Assembly: GCA_902479835.1 (NCBI GenBank)
Contig: CABSQC010000080.1
Location: 1-5,590, forward strand
From: an uncultured Streptococcus sp.
GTDB taxonomy: Bacteria > Bacillota > Bacilli > Lactobacillales > Streptococcaceae
Length of the DNA stretch: 5,590 bases
Direction: 5' to 3'
This document shows, piece after piece, positions 1 through 5,456 of this stretch. Made by a program: the position numbers and the translations under genes. The first letter of the stretch is position 1. Every line of letters begins with the position of its first letter. The notes beneath the pieces were generated by a model, which searched no databases, was not told where the DNA came from, and saw only the letters and a list, made by a program, of their open reading frames with translations.

Positions 1-39
1 GCACCTCACATACTTTAAAGGATTTGTTTTTTCACTATC

Positions 40-67
40 ATTGTACTCCTTTTAAACAAAAATACAA
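40..67 (-). promoter_or_regulatory. Candidate leftward promoter for a gene beyond the left edge
   Basis: Read on the minus strand there is a -35-like TTGTAT (62-67), a 16-base spacer and a -10-like TACAAT (40-45). It lies just after the terminator of the exporter operon. On the same strand GAGGTG (positions 7 to 2) resembles a Shine-Dalgarno sequence at the window edge, so a start codon would be expected within a few bases outside. An internal AAAAGGAG followed by ATG opens only an 8-codon frame and overlaps the promoter, so I do not call it a gene. The spacer is short and the boxes are imperfect, hence the modest confidence. Confidence 0.35.
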
Positions 68-89
68 GCGATTACATAGATAAGTTTTG

Positions 90-115
90 AAAAACCAATG
101 CTAGTTGGCATTGGT
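90..115 (-). terminator. Rho-independent terminator of the exporter operon
   Basis: On the minus strand ACCAATGC and GCATTGGT form a perfect 8-bp stem (arms 108-115 and 94-101) with a 6-base loop (102-107), followed by a run of five T (94-90). The stop codon of the small exporter subunit (103-101) sits at the loop/stem junction, so the 5' arm is coding sequence. The T run is short, so termination may be incomplete. Confidence 0.75.
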
Positions 116-568
116 CGTGTTTCTTTTTTGATGACGTTGGTAGGAATGGTAGAGTTTCAAGACGACAGATCCACTAGCCATCCCGATGGAGATCACCAAG
201 GCCAGAATAACCACCAGGGTCACGCTGGTCACAGCCTGACGATATTGGCCACTGACAAAGAAGGAAGTGGTCCGATAGGAAATATATCCAGGAACCAAGG
301 GCGCGAGAATGGACAACATAAAGACCACGACAGGCGTCTTGAGAATGATACTTAAAATCTGACTGATACAGGAGCCGACAATGGCTGCGATAAAGGTTGC
401 AACGATGACATTGGTAGGCCCTTTTAGGATATAGTAAAGTAGCCAGATGCCCATGCCTAGGATTCCTCCAGGAATCAACATGGAGCGTTGCACATTTAGG
501 ACAATTAAAAAGGTGATGATGGCAATCAAACTGGCCACCGCTTGGATTAAAAATTCAGTTAGGTTCAT
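101..568 (-). CDS. Threonine/serine exporter family protein, small subunit (ThrE_2/YjjB-like)
   Basis: A 155-residue integral membrane protein with about five hydrophobic segments, near residues 7-25, 32-48, 53-75, 80-98 and 115-136, and a basic, Gln/His-rich cytoplasmic-looking tail. The APLVPG motif at residues 89-94 sits at the end of the fourth segment and is typical of the YjjB/DUF3815 half of the ThrE family. Its length matches E. coli YjjB (about 157 residues). The family partner, YjjP-like, is encoded four bases upstream, so the two should assemble into one split transporter. ThrE of Corynebacterium is one polypeptide that exports Thr and Ser, while E. coli YjjPB has been reported to export succinate; the substrate here is unknown. 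No Shine-Dalgarno sequence is visible before the ATG (upstream bases are GAAATAAAATC), so translation probably depends on coupling to the upstream gene. The gene ends inside its terminator hairpin. Confidence 0.85.
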   Translation of the reverse strand: MNLTEFLIQAVASLIAIITFLIVLNVQRSMLIPGGILGMGIWLLYYILKGPTNVIVATFIAAIVGSCISQILSIILKTPVVVFMLSILAPLVPGYISYRTTSFFVSGQYRQAVTSVTLVVILALVISIGMASGSVVLKLYHSYQRHQKRNTTNAN

Positions 569-572
569 GATT

Positions 573-1331
573 TTATTTCATAAGGACGAGGGCGACCGTT
601 GTACCGGCACCAAGTGCAAGAGTAATGAGGAGAGTCTCAAAGAGTTTGCTCATCCCAGAGTTGAGATGGTAATTCATCAGATCTCGGACGGCATTGGTCA
701 TGGCGATTCCAGGAACGAAGGGCATGACACAGCCGGCGATAATGAGATCGGTATTGGAAGGAAAACCACTATAGCGCGTCCAGATATGGGCTAAAAAACC
801 AAAGACAAAGGCGGCCGCAAAGGCAGTGACAAAAGGAATGCGAACGTATTTCTCAACGACAAGAGAAAAAGCAAAGGCAAAGACAGTCGCAATACCTGCT
901 CCAATCGCATCATAGAAATTTCCTCCAAACATGATGGAGAAGAAAGGCGCACTGAGAGTTGCTGCAATGGTCAACTGGAGATTGGTATAAGGAACGCGCT
1001 TCATTTTCAACTCGCTCAGGGCCTGGTAGGCTTGCTCGAGATCGATCTCTCCAGAGACGAGTTGACGAGAGATCTGATTGACATCACAGACCTTTTCGAT
1101 ATTGTAATTGGTCCGCAAGATCCGTTTCATGCGCGTGACATTGGCATTCTCAATTGAAAAGAAAATAGCGACTGGCATCGCTAAAACATTGCAATCGACG
1201 ATTCCCTGTGAATGGGCGATCCGGATCATGGTATCTTCGACCCGGTGAATCTCAGAACCGCTCTCTATCAGGAGGGTTCCAGCTAACATCAGGACGTCGA
1301 TCACTTGGTTGATCTGTTTTGACTCTTCCAT
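573..1331 (-). CDS. Threonine/serine exporter family protein, large subunit (ThrE/YjjP-like, DUF1212)
   Basis: A 252-residue protein, close in length to E. coli YjjP. The N-terminal part (residues 1-115) is soluble and carries the family hallmark SGSEIHRVEDT (24-34), a helix with conserved Gly, Glu and Arg thought to matter for transport in ThrE-type exporters. The C-terminal half has about five membrane segments, near 119-135, 140-158, 164-185, 195-213 and 228-250. The motif MPFVPGIAMTNAVRDL (203-218) is strongly conserved in DUF1212 proteins. It is the first gene of a two-gene unit with the YjjB-like subunit; stop and next start are separated by four bases. The start at 1331 is supported by GAAGGA (1341-1336) four bases from the ATG and by an extended -10 promoter upstream. 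Likely role: export of a small amino acid (Thr/Ser) or a dicarboxylate across the cytoplasmic membrane. The family call is firm, the substrate is not. Confidence 0.87.
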   Translation of the reverse strand: MEESKQINQVIDVLMLAGTLLIESGSEIHRVEDTMIRIAHSQGIVDCNVLAMPVAIFFSIENANVTRMKRILRTNYNIEKVCDVNQISRQLVSGEIDLEQAYQALSELKMKRVPYTNLQLTIAATLSAPFFSIMFGGNFYDAIGAGIATVFAFAFSLVVEKYVRIPFVTAFAAAFVFGFLAHIWTRYSGFPSNTDLIIAGCVMPFVPGIAMTNAVRDLMNYHLNSGMSKLFETLLITLALGAGTTVALVLMK

Positions 1332-1361
1332 AATTTCCTTCTTACTAAATAATCTGTTTCT

Positions 1362-1370
1362 ATTATAGCA
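1362..1370 (-). promoter_or_regulatory. Extended -10 promoter of the exporter operon
   Basis: On the minus strand TGC is followed directly by TATAAT (1367-1362), a consensus extended -10 element. No good -35 box lies 16-18 bases upstream (the bases there read TTCTGT), as often tolerated with an extended -10. Transcription would start near 1355, giving a leader of about 24 bases before the ATG at 1331. A T-run (1371-1376 on this strand) sits immediately upstream. Confidence 0.7.
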
Positions 1371-1388
1371 AAAAAGGACGAGAGACAG

Positions 1389-1412
1389 AACTAAAATTTG
1401 ACAATTCTAGTT
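1389..1412. repeat. 10-bp dyad upstream of the exporter promoter
   Basis: AACTAAAATT (1389-1398) and AATTCTAGTT (1403-1412) are inverted repeats around a 4-base centre, TGAC. On the minus-strand RNA the single mismatch becomes a G-U pair, giving a 10-bp hairpin. It lies about 20 bp upstream of the extended -10, where it could be an operator, or it could be a weak terminator for the small-peptide transcript (the next T run begins only about 13 bases later). Which of these, if any, is inference. Confidence 0.4.
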
Positions 1413-1440
1413 TGTTTCTTGTCCTTATGAATTCGTTTAG

Positions 1441-1450
1441 AATAGCTATT
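1441..1450. repeat. AATAGCTATT palindrome in the gap after the small peptide gene
   Basis: A perfect 10-bp palindrome without a loop, flanked on both sides by TTTAG (1436-1440 and 1452-1456). It sits between the small-peptide stop codon and the exporter promoter. The intergenic stretch 1332-1468 otherwise contains only the dyad at 1389-1412 and the exporter promoter. No function can be assigned; a short AT-rich palindrome may be chance. Confidence 0.25.
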
Positions 1451-1468
1451 GTTTAGGCTTATCATTCG

Positions 1469-1582
1469 TTAACTCGGGTGGTGGTGCTGCACGGTGCTAT
1501 CCTGGACGAGAAGGGTTGCTAAAAAGATCAGTGCAATCAGGATAAAGAGCCAAATAATAGCGAAAATAAATGTTAAAAACAT
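1469..1582 (-). CDS. Small hydrophobic membrane peptide, 37 residues, function unknown
   Basis: The frame starts with ATG at 1582 and stops with TAA at 1471-1469. Residues 2-26 form one unbroken hydrophobic stretch rich in Phe, Ile and Leu with a single Trp (W11), long enough for one membrane-spanning helix. The tail (27-37) reads QDSTVQHHHPS. There is no Lys or Arg anywhere, and Asp28 is the only acidic residue, so the positive-inside rule gives no orientation. Support for expression is unusually good for so short a frame: an anti-SD-matched ribosome binding site at ideal spacing, and a consensus promoter about 25 bases before it, both on the same strand, located behind the pflB terminator. 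A cre-like site suggests carbon catabolite control. It lacks the basic C-terminal tail usual in Fst/Ldr type I toxins, and I found no convincing antisense RNA promoter, so a toxin is possible but unsupported. A small transporter- or enzyme-associated membrane protein is an alternative. I do not recognise the family. Confidence 0.7.
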   Translation of the reverse strand: MFLTFIFAIIWLFILIALIFLATLLVQDSTVQHHHPS

Positions 1583-1587
1583 AGGAT

Positions 1588-1596
1588 CACCCCTTC
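1588..1596 (-). promoter_or_regulatory. Strong ribosome binding site of the small peptide gene
   Basis: On the minus strand GAAGGGGTGATC precedes the ATG at 1582. It matches the extended 16S anti-SD complement AAGGAGGTGATC with one base missing, and the GGGG core ends seven bases from the ATG. This is what lifts the 37-codon frame above chance. Confidence 0.75.
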
Positions 1597-1614
1597 TATA
1601 TTATTTACAGCTCT

Positions 1615-1643
1615 ACTATAACACTTGGAGAAAGCGCTGTCAA
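1615..1643 (-). promoter_or_regulatory. Consensus sigma-70-type promoter of the small peptide gene
   Basis: On the minus strand TTGACA (1643-1638) is a perfect -35 box, followed by exactly 17 bases and TATAGT (1620-1615), a one-mismatch -10 box. Transcription would begin near 1608, giving a leader of about 25 bases. This is the best-matched promoter in the window and lies downstream of the pflB terminator, so it defines a separate transcript that may read on into the exporter pair. Confidence 0.8.
1629..1642. promoter_or_regulatory. Candidate CcpA-binding cre site over the -35 box
   Basis: The plus-strand bases AGAAAGCGCTGTCA match the cre core TGNAANCGNNNNCA at every fixed position except the first. 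The site covers the -35 hexamer of the small-peptide promoter, the position where bound CcpA would block RNA polymerase. Repression by preferred sugars is inferred from this placement; no binding is shown. Confidence 0.5.
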
Positions 1644-1703
1644 ACCCTATATAGTAAGCTCTTAAACTCTTTCAAAATTCAGAATACTCTTGCGATGGGG
1701 ATG

Positions 1704-1733
1704 AAAAAACCAGCCGTTTCCGACTGGTTTTTT
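1704..1733 (-). terminator. Rho-independent terminator of pflB
   Basis: On the minus strand the arms 1733-1721 and 1716-1704 form a 13-bp stem capped by a GAAA tetraloop, with a run of six T at the 3' end that pairs with six A at the 5' end. One pair is U-G on the minus-strand RNA but a C-A mismatch on the plus-strand RNA, so the hairpin is better suited to stopping pflB transcription than rightward transcription. It begins 17 bases after the pflB stop codon. Confidence 0.93.
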
Positions 1734-1749
1734 AGGATCTATTTGAATC

Positions 1750-4065
1750 TTAGTTCAAGGCATCATCCATTGAAAGAACTTCGTGGAAGACACGTTGTGT
1801 CAATTCAGTTTTTTGTTCTGGAGTGAGGTATTTAGTGTTTACACAGTATCCAGAGATACGTACGATTACGTCTTCACCTGACATGATCTTTTCGTAAACA
1901 TCGTTCAAGTCCATAACGTTCAAGTTAACGTGTTGTCCACCGTTTTCGAAGTATCCATCAAGGATGGTTACCAAGTTATCAACTTGTTCGTCACGAGTTT
2001 TACCAAGAGCACGTGGTGAAACTTGAGTAGTGAGTGAGATACCATCAGCTGCATAACCAAAGTCAAGGCTAGCAAGTGAGTTCAAGTTTTGCAACCATCC
2101 ACCTTTAGCTTTGTTAGATGGGTTAGCACCTGGTGAGAAGAATTCCAATTTAGACAAGTTCACAGAACCATCTTCGTTGAGGTATACCCCTTTGTGGACT
2201 GGTGAGTTACCAGTTTGTTTAGAGTAAGCAACGTTAGAAGTGATGGTAAGAAGTGAAACAGTTGCTTCAGCGTTCTTGTAAAGTTTGTGGCTGCGAAGAC
2301 GAGTAGTGTAAGCTTCGATCAACCATTCTGCCAATTCGTTAGAACGTGGGTCATCTTCACCCCAACGTGGGTATTCACCGATTGTTTCGTAGTCGTAGAT
2401 GTAGCCATCTTCGTCACGGATTGGTTTAACAGTAGCGTATTTGATTGCTGACAATGTATCAACAGTGTTGGCAAATCCACAGATACCGAATCCCATGTTA
2501 GCGCGTTGGTGAGTTGGCAAGAAGGCCATTTGAACAGCTTCGTAGTTGTACTTATCAGTCATGTAGTGGATGATGTTCAAAGCATCTACGTAAGTGTCTG
2601 TCAACCAGTCAAGAGATTTTTCGAAGTTTGCTTTAACAGATTCGAATTCAAGAACTTCGTCACGGATTGGATCGATGTCAAATACTTTGTAGTCTTTATG
2701 AACATCGTCGTAACCACCGTTCAAACCAGTAAGAAGAGCTTTAAGCACGTTAACACGAGCACCGAAGTATTGGATGTTGTGGCGTTGTTCTTCGTTTTCT
2801 GGGTCAAGTGGAGATACACAACATGAGATACAGCTCATTTCACCGTATCCGTCTTTGGCCATTGTTGTTACACCTTCGTATTGGATAGAAGAGTGTTTGT
2901 GGCTCATGTGCATACAGTAGCGACGGAAGCTATATGGCAATTTGTCAGTCCAAAGAACTGTCAAGTTTGGTTCTGGAGAGTTACCGATGTTGTCCAAAGT
3001 GTTCAAGAAACGGTAGTCCATCTTAGTAACACGGTGACGTCCGTCGTTACCCATACCAGCCATAGAGGTTGTGATGAAGGTTGGGTCACCTGAGTACAAT
3101 TGGTCGTAAGCTTTTGTACGAGCAAATTTAACAGTACGCAATTTCATAACGAAATCGTCAACGAATTCTTGGATTTCTGATTCAGTGTAAGTACCACGAG
3201 CCAAGTCACGTTCAGCGTAGATATCCAAAACGATTGGCACACGTCCAAGAGAAGTAGCAGCACCGTTGATGACACGGCAGACAGCCATAAAGGCGATGTT
3301 TGTCCATTGGATCGCTTCTTTTGTATCGAAGGCAGGACGACGTACGTCTACACCATAAAGGTCACCCAATTTAACAACTTCTTGAAGTGCTTGGTATTGA
3401 AGGTTTACTTCTTCACGAAGACGGATTGATTCTTCATCGATTTCAGTAATAGAGTTCCAGTCGTTTGCTTTTTCAGCCATCAAGTAGTCAGCACCGTAAA
3501 GAGCCAAACGAGCATAAACCCCGATGATACGTCCACGAGAGTAAGCATCTGGAAGACCAGTTACAGTGTGAGCGTGACGAGCACGACGGATGTTAGAAGT
3601 GTAAGCGCGGAAGATACCGTCGTTTACAGTTGTAACGTATTTTGTGAAGATTTCATGAACTGCAGGATCTGGTTCGTATCCATTTTCTTTCAAAGTAGTT
3701 TCCGCCATACGGATACCACCACGAGGCATAAAGTTCAATTTGAACAATTCATCATTTTGGATACCGAAGATGACTTCGTTTTCTTTATCGATATATCCAG
3801 CTGCGATATCAGCGATAGATGTTGGACGGTTATCGTATGGGAAACGAGTTTCTTCATAATGAGCTTTCGTTTCTTCAACAATTTTTTTGATGTGAAGAGA
3901 ACGTTCAGTTGGACCAGCTAGGAAGCTTTCATCTCCATCATATGGTGTGTAGTTAGCTTGAACGAAGCGAGAAACGCTTGCTTTTTCTTTCCAATCTTCA
4001 CCTTTGAAGCCTTCCCAGGCTTTGTCAAAAATATCTTGTGCTTCAACGACTGTTTTAACAACCAT
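1750..4065 (-). CDS. pflB: Formate acetyltransferase (pyruvate formate-lyase)
   Basis: This 771-residue cytoplasmic glycyl-radical enzyme converts pyruvate and CoA to acetyl-CoA and formate, the anaerobic branch of mixed-acid fermentation. The PFL domain fills most of the protein. The thiyl cysteine pair is in [16 protein letters not shown] (C415 and C416), and the C-terminal glycyl-radical motif is [13 protein letters not shown] with G739 as the radical glycine. [10 protein letters not shown] (52-61) and [20 protein letters not shown] (176-195) are typical of true PFLs rather than of glycerol or diol dehydratases. All key residues are present and the length is normal; the protein ends soon after [11 protein letters not shown], with a slightly short tail. 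Start at 4065: AGAGG (4079-4075) lies nine bases upstream. Arg codons are almost all CGT, the bias of a highly expressed gene, in contrast to dinB and the exporter. Activity needs a PFL-activating enzyme (PflA), which is not in the window. The gene is monocistronic, with its own promoter and terminator. Confidence 0.97.
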   Translation of the reverse strand: MVVKTVVEAQDIFDKAWEGFKGEDWKEKASVSRFVQANYTPYDGDESFLAGPTERSLHIKKIVEETKAHYEETRFPYDNRPTSIADIAAGYIDKENEVIFGIQNDELFKLNFMPRGGIRMAETTLKENGYEPDPAVHEIFTKYVTTVNDGIFRAYTSNIRRARHAHTVTGLPDAYSRGRIIGVYARLALYGADYLMAEKANDWNSITEIDEESIRLREEVNLQYQALQEVVKLGDLYGVDVRRPAFDTKEAIQWTNIAFMAVCRVINGAATSLGRVPIVLDIYAERDLARGTYTESEIQEFVDDFVMKLRTVKFARTKAYDQLYSGDPTFITTSMAGMGNDGRHRVTKMDYRFLNTLDNIGNSPEPNLTVLWTDKLPYSFRRYCMHMSHKHSSIQYEGVTTMAKDGYGEMSCISCCVSPLDPENEEQRHNIQYFGARVNVLKALLTGLNGGYDDVHKDYKVFDIDPIRDEVLEFESVKANFEKSLDWLTDTYVDALNIIHYMTDKYNYEAVQMAFLPTHQRANMGFGICGFANTVDTLSAIKYATVKPIRDEDGYIYDYETIGEYPRWGEDDPRSNELAEWLIEAYTTRLRSHKLYKNAEATVSLLTITSNVAYSKQTGNSPVHKGVYLNEDGSVNLSKLEFFSPGANPSNKAKGGWLQNLNSLASLDFGYAADGISLTTQVSPRALGKTRDEQVDNLVTILDGYFENGGQHVNLNVMDLNDVYEKIMSGEDVIVRISGYCVNTKYLTPEQKTELTQRVFHEVLSMDDALN

Positions 4066-4120
4066 TTTTATTTTCCTCTATTGTCTTTCTAGCAACTATA
4101 TCTGTTGCACTTACAATAGT

Positions 4121-4149
4121 AGTATACCATACAGAAATCGGTTACACAA
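4121..4149 (-). promoter_or_regulatory. pflB promoter with extended -10
   Basis: On the minus strand TTGTGT (4149-4144) is followed by a 17-base spacer and TATACT (4126-4121), preceded by TGG, an extended -10 motif. Transcription would start near 4114, giving a leader of about 49 bases. Within that leader GCAAC (4108-4104) and GTTGC (4096-4092) can form a small 5-bp hairpin upstream of the ribosome binding site. Confidence 0.7.
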
Positions 4150-4184
4150 AGGCGAATTGCGAAAAACAACAGATTCTTTTGTAA

Positions 4185-4213
4185 TACAGTTTCAAATCCT
4201 CTGCGATACTGTA
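4185..4213. repeat. TACAGT/ACTGTA dyad between pflB and dinB
   Basis: TACAGT (4185-4190) and ACTGTA (4208-4213) are perfect inverted half sites separated by 17 bases, so their centres lie about two helical turns apart. The dyad lies upstream of the pflB -35 box, in the 260-base divergent region. It could bind a dimeric regulator, but six-base arms also occur by chance. Confidence 0.3.
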
Positions 4214-4222
4214 CTATATTTT

Positions 4223-4236
4223 TGAAAACAAACACA
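4223..4236. promoter_or_regulatory. Weak cre-like site between pflB and dinB
   Basis: TGAAAACAAACACA matches the cre core TGNAANCGNNNNCA except for A in place of the central G. It lies about 110-120 bases upstream of the pflB start of transcription, a position compatible with activation or upstream control by CcpA. The lost CG centre makes it much weaker than the site at 1629-1642. Confidence 0.3.
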
Positions 4237-4238
4237 GT

Positions 4239-4261
4239 TTTTCATTAATTTTCATGTTTTC
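4239..4261 (+). repeat. Helically phased TTTTCAT direct repeats upstream of dinB
   Basis: TTTTCAT occurs at 4239-4245 and again at 4249-4255, a 10-base period, followed by a partial TTTTC at 4257-4261. Repeats one helical turn apart present the same DNA face and are common for response-regulator sites. They lie about 15 bases upstream of the dinB -35 box. AT-rich chance is a real alternative. Confidence 0.3.
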
Positions 4262-4275
4262 TGGAGAGTCGATTT

Positions 4276-4304
4276 TTGCAATTCTGAAATTTTCTTCCTA
4301 TAAT
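4276..4304 (+). promoter_or_regulatory. dinB promoter and ribosome binding site
   Basis: TTGCAA (4276-4281), a 17-base spacer and TATAAT (4299-4304) form a strong promoter. Transcription would start near 4311, only about 15 bases before the ATG, so the leader is very short and consists mainly of the ribosome binding site AAAGGAGG (4311-4318), seven bases before the ATG. No cin-box (TACGAATA) is seen here, so competence control by ComX is not indicated. Confidence 0.75.
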
Positions 4305-4325
4305 AGAAAGAAAGGAGGGTGAAAA

Positions 4326-5432
4326 ATGCTGATATTTCCATTAGTGAATGATACCAGTCGCAAGATTATTCATATTGATATGGATGCATTTTTTGCTGCC
4401 GTCGAAGAAAGAGACAACCCTAGTTTAAAGGGGAAGCCTGTCGTAATTGGCCAGGACCCTCGTCAATCAGGAGGGAGAGGTGTGGTCTCGACCTGTAACT
4501 ATGAAGCACGGAAATATGGGATTCATTCGGCTATGAGTTCTAAAGAAGCACTAGATCTTTGTCCCCAAGCGATCTTTATCTCTGGGAATTATGAAAAATA
4601 CCGAGAAGTGGGCGAACAGGTTCGTGAGATTTTTAAGCGCTATACAGATCTGATCGAGCCTATGAGTATTGATGAAGCCTATCTAGATGTGACGGAAAAT
4701 AAAATCCAGAGCAAATCAGCTGTCAAAATCGCCCGCTTGATTCAGCATGCTATCTGGGAAGAGCTGCATCTCACAGCTTCAGCGGGTGTTTCTTATAATA
4801 AGTTTTTGGCCAAGATGGCGAGTGACTACCAAAAGCCCCGTGGCCTAACGGTGGTCTTACCGGAGGACGCTGAGGATTTCCTGAGCCAAATGGACATTGC
4901 CAAATTTCATGGAGTAGGAAAGAAGACAGTAGAGAGACTACATGAGATGGGTGTCTATACTGGCGCGGATCTTTTAGTCATCCCGGAGATGACTTTGATT
5001 GATCGGTTTGGGCGATTTGGCTATGATCTCTTTCGCAAGGCACGAGGGATTCATAATAGCCCTGTCAAAAGTCACCGCATCCGCAAGTCGATCGGAAAAG
5101 AGCGGACCTACCGCAAGCTCCTTTATGCTGAGGATGATATTTTAGAAGAAATTGCCAATCTGTCCAGTAAGGTGGCCCAATCGCTGGAAAAACATGGCAA
5201 GCAAGGAAAGACCTTGGTCTTAAAAGTGCGCTATGGAGACTTTACCACCTTGACTAAGCGCATCACCTTGACGGAGCCAACGCGAGATGCTGAGCGCATC
5301 AATCGTTCAGCACGTCACATTTTTCAAGAAATCGAATCGATAAATACAGGAATCCGCCTCTTGGGTGTCACCATGACCAACTTTGTTGATCATACTGAAC
5401 TGTCTCTGGTAGAGGAAGAAAAAGACGACTAG
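4326..5432 (+). CDS. dinB: DNA polymerase IV (Y-family translesion polymerase)
   Basis: A 368-residue cytoplasmic polymerase that copies past damaged template bases with low fidelity. The palm/fingers domain (about 13-180) has the metal-binding [15 protein letters not shown] (D18), the likely steric-gate F23, [12 protein letters not shown] (59-70) and the catalytic [10 protein letters not shown] (D116, E117). [14 protein letters not shown] (154-167) continues the palm. The thumb follows with a helix-hairpin-helix FHGVGKK (194-200), and [12 protein letters not shown] (251-262) opens the little-finger domain, which includes [17 protein letters not shown] and ends near [10 protein letters not shown]. 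All catalytic residues are present and the length is normal. The tail [12 protein letters not shown] (357-368) contains a sequence resembling a beta-clamp-binding motif, but without the usual Gln. The start is fixed by AAAGGAGG seven bases upstream. dinB is divergent from pflB and shares its control region. Its stop codon lies in the first arm of a hairpin. Confidence 0.96.
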   Translation: MLIFPLVNDTSRKIIHIDMDAFFAAVEERDNPSLKGKPVVIGQDPRQSGGRGVVSTCNYEARKYGIHSAMSSKEALDLCPQAIFISGNYEKYREVGEQVREIFKRYTDLIEPMSIDEAYLDVTENKIQSKSAVKIARLIQHAIWEELHLTASAGVSYNKFLAKMASDYQKPRGLTVVLPEDAEDFLSQMDIAKFHGVGKKTVERLHEMGVYTGADLLVIPEMTLIDRFGRFGYDLFRKARGIHNSPVKSHRIRKSIGKERTYRKLLYAEDDILEEIANLSSKVAQSLEKHGKQGKTLVLKVRYGDFTTLTKRITLTEPTRDAERINRSARHIFQEIESINTGIRLLGVTMTNFVDHTELSLVEEEKDD

Positions 5433-5450
5433 TCTATTCACTAGTCGTCT
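5419..5450 (-). terminator. Hairpin at the dinB stop, with a T run only on the minus strand
   Basis: AGACGACTAGT (5423-5433) and ACTAGTCGTCT (5440-5450) form a perfect 11-bp stem with a 6-base loop; the dinB TAG (5430-5432) is in the first arm. Rightward there is no T run (GAGATTGATG follows). On the minus strand the stem is followed by TTTTT (5423-5419), so as an intrinsic terminator it fits leftward transcription entering from a gene right of the window. It may still protect the dinB mRNA 3' end. Confidence 0.6.
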
Positions 5451-5456
5451 GAGATT

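Noticed and set aside
15..41. Leftward 8-codon frame (MIVKKQIL) after AAAAGGAG
   Set aside because: The Shine-Dalgarno to ATG spacing is only four bases, and the same bases fit better as a promoter spacer and -10 box; a leader peptide cannot be supported.
98..794. Rightward frames of 85 and 115 codons across the exporter genes
   Set aside because: They are antisense to well-supported membrane protein genes, have low-complexity hydrophilic products and no initiation signals.
1411..1445. Rightward promoter (TTGTTT and TAGAAT) that could make an antisense RNA to the small peptide, as in a type I toxin-antitoxin pair
   Set aside because: The boxes are 20 bases apart, too far for a good promoter, and the peptide lacks the basic tail of Fst/Ldr toxins.
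1494..1826. Rightward 110-codon frame across the small peptide gene and pflB terminator
   Set aside because: It runs antisense through the small peptide gene, its promoter, the pflB terminator and the pflB 3' end, has no ribosome binding site and resembles no protein family.
2506..3921. Several rightward frames of 70-117 codons inside pflB
   Set aside because: They are antisense shadows of a highly codon-biased gene, without ribosome binding sites or recognisable domains.
4141..4160. Rex-type redox operator near the pflB -35 box
   Set aside because: Only one TTGTG half site is visible on the minus strand; the inverted partner is missing.
4004..4225. Rightward 73-codon frame over the pflB start and promoter
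   Set aside because: It overlaps the pflB 5' end and promoter on the opposite strand and has no ribosome binding site.
4262..4325. ComX cin-box or LexA-type SOS box at dinB
   Set aside because: No TACGAATA-like or SOS-box-like sequence is present; the promoter looks like an ordinary housekeeping one.
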